A stretch of DNA of 12,652 bases from DASQLQ01 sp035629935 (GTDB lineage Bacteria > Actinomycetota > CADDZG01 > WHSQ01), in contig DASQLQ010000112.1 in NCBI GenBank assembly GCA_035629935.1, positions 1 through 12,652 of the forward strand, in the 5' to 3' direction. Under the pieces are notes generated by a model. The model saw only the letters and a list, made by a program, of their open reading frames with translations, did not search any database and was not told the DNA's origin. Position 1 is the first letter of the stretch, and the number at the start of each line of letters is the position of its first letter. Positions 11,344 to 12,652 of the stretch are shown one piece after another. Position numbers and translations under genes: made by a program.

Positions 11344-12652
11344 CTAGCAAGTGGGCTGAGGGAAGAGGCAACGGGTCTCTCGCGTCTTATCGGGCTTCAC
11401 CAGCAGCTTGTCGCCGCTGGACTGCTTGATGAAGATCGGGTTGGCAACCGGCTTGGGCCCCCCCGTGGGGCTCTTCAGGGTGGTGTCCGCCGAGGCGATG
11501 AAGATATTGCCTGAGTGGTCGAAGTTCACCGTGAAGAAGTCGCCCAGGCGGCGGTCACCGCCTTCGAAGTTGGGGTTGGCATTGCACGTGGTCCCACTGA
11601 GACAGATCTTGCCGGAATGGATGTGGCGACCGGATGCATTCGCCACGCTGAACTGTGGCGGCACGAACCGGCGGGAACCGTCCGAGCAGCGGACCCGGGA
11701 ACCGTGTGCGTTGGTCGTGTAGGCCGCGTAGATATAGAACTTGTCGGGATTGCCGTTCAACGTCTGGTACCAGACGACGGCGACGCGACCGTCATCGCCC
11801 GCGATGATCCACGGCCACAGCGCGTCACCTTTGGGGATGGGCACGTCTATCGGTTGTACCGCCCACTTCTTCGTCTTGCGATTGAAGTAGTTGAAGGCAA
11901 CCTCGCCGTTGGGATCCGTGTCGGTGGATCCGTTGTAGCCCCCAGCGCTTGCCGCATAGATCCAGCCGGCGCGGTCGACGGCGATGGCTCCGAAGAACTG
12001 CGTCGAATCCCCCAGAAAGCCGGGGTAGTCCTTCCACGTCGCGCCTTCGTCGCCCGAGATGGCAACGCCGCTCCCACTCGGACCGATCAAACCGGTCTTT
12101 GGCTTGAGCGGGTCGAGGATCATCTTTCCGTCGGCGGGAAAGTTCTGATTGACGAGCAAGAACGTCAACCCCATGTCCGTCGATCGCCACAGCTGCTTTG
12201 GAGAGTTCACGTAAAGGAACACCTCGCCGTCTTCGTCACCCCCGGTGAGCCACGGACGGTCTCCCGAAGCTGCTGCAGGATTGGCCGTCGGCCACGACTG
12301 CCCATCGTCGGGGCTGGCGAACACGGCGACGTTCGCGAGGTCGATCTCGGTGTTGTACAGGTTCCCACCACCGTCGATGGCGAGGTCGGGATCCGAGAAC
12401 CCGGTCGAAGTACCGCTATGGGGCCCGACGGGAGAGCCGGCCAAACCGATGTACTGCCACGATTCGCCACCATCCTCGGAGCGCCAGTTGAGCGTCTGGT
12501 TGTAATAGGACCCTGCGAAGTCACCGACGCCGGGAGCCGCTTCTGGGTTCTTGTAGACATGAGTGGTTCCGGCGTGCGCGGACACCGTGATCGAGCCATC
12601 TTCGGCAACCACACTCACCGGCTCGCCTCCGGCTCTGTTCTTGTCGATGAAG
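11344..12652 (-). CDS. BNR/Asp-box beta-propeller (sialidase-fold) protein, 5' end outside the window
   Basis: The frame is open to the right edge, so the true start and any signal peptide lie beyond 12652; at least 435 residues are present. Three good Asp-boxes (S-x-D-x-G-x-x-W) are SEDGGESW (12457-12480), SPDDGQSW (12292-12315) and SGDEGATW (12034-12057). A degenerate one, STDMGLTF, is at 12160-12183. These mark blades of the six-bladed sialidase/BNR propeller. Between them are propeller-like phrases such as AIAVDRAGWIYAAS and PDLAIDGGGNLYNTEID. The fold occurs in sialidases but also in many non-enzymatic secreted proteins. I see no FRIP motif or arginine triad in the visible part, so enzyme activity is not supported. 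Cysteines cluster near the C terminus (RCSD, ICLSGTTC, RCLFPQPTC), which suggests an extracellular protein with disulfides. It ends at TAG 11344, about 80 bases before the small secreted gene. Confidence 0.8.
   Translation of the reverse strand, partial: FIDKNRAGGEPVSVVAEDGSITVSAHAGTTHVYKNPEAAPGVGDFAGSYYNQTLNWRSEDGGESWQYIGLAGSPVGPHSGTSTGFSDPDLAIDGGGNLYNTEIDLANVAVFASPDDGQSWPTANPAAASGDRPWLTGGDEDGEVFLYVNSPKQLWRSTDMGLTFLLVNQNFPADGKMILDPLKPKTGLIGPSGSGVAISGDEGATWKDYPGFLGDSTQFFGAIAVDRAGWIYAASAGGYNGSTDTDPNGEVAFNYFNRKTKKWAVQPIDVPIPKGDALWPWIIAGDDGRVAVVWYQTLNGNPDKFYIYAAYTTNAHGSRVRCSDGSRRFVPPQFSVANASGRHIHSGKICLSGTTCNANPNFEGGDRRLGDFFTVNFDHSGNIFIASADTTLKSPTGGPKPVANPIFIKQSSGDKLLVKPDKTRETRCLFPQPTC

Overview
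The window looks like chromosomal DNA of a moderately GC-rich actinobacterium, probably from a lineage without a well-studied relative. This rests on the gene set (class II GlpX-type fructose-1,6-bisphosphatase, a short S-adenosylhomocysteine hydrolase, an RhlG-like SDR, an AidB-like acyl-CoA dehydrogenase, a DrrAB-type ABC-2 exporter). It also rests on the GTG/TTG starts and on several genes whose only upstream signal is a TAnnnT hexamer 6-7 bases before the start codon, the pattern of leaderless transcripts. I cannot place the organism more precisely without a search. I see no tRNA, rRNA, CRISPR array, insertion sequence or phage gene.

Layout. On the minus strand at the left edge are the first 35 codons of an RpiB-like isomerase and, 3 bases upstream of it, an AidB-like acyl-CoA dehydrogenase (110-1801). 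Only 24 bases separate the dehydrogenase start from the divergent ABC ATPase start, and the two candidate -10 boxes overlap. From 1826 to 7157 on the plus strand six genes are packed end to end: ABC ATPase, ABC-2 permease, a Fes-like esterase with an N-terminal beta-sandwich, a second stand-alone esterase, a secreted six-cysteine protein, and an ATP-grasp ligase. All junctions overlap except the last, where the gap is 2 bases. The last gene ends in a 4-base convergent overlap with ahcY (minus). ahcY diverges from a flavin reductase / SDR pair (8442-9747), again through overlapping candidate promoters. The SDR converges on glpX (minus). A near-perfect intrinsic terminator (10878-10904) ends a small secreted-protein gene (10926-11264). 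The right edge holds the 3' part of a BNR/Asp-box beta-propeller gene. No stretch above 300 bases lacks a gene; the largest gap is about 150 bases (10777-10925).

How the genes may work together. The rpiB, ahcY, glpX, flavin reductase and SDR genes are ordinary metabolism. The notable part is the six-gene operon. A carboxylate-amine (or similar) ligase of the ATP-grasp fold, two GxSxG hydrolases, a secreted cysteine-rich protein and an ABC-2 exporter together suggest making, exporting and hydrolysing a small amide- or ester-linked molecule, or modifying the secreted protein. This combination is not one I can assign to a named system. The assignment is inference from gene order and fold, not from any known substrate.
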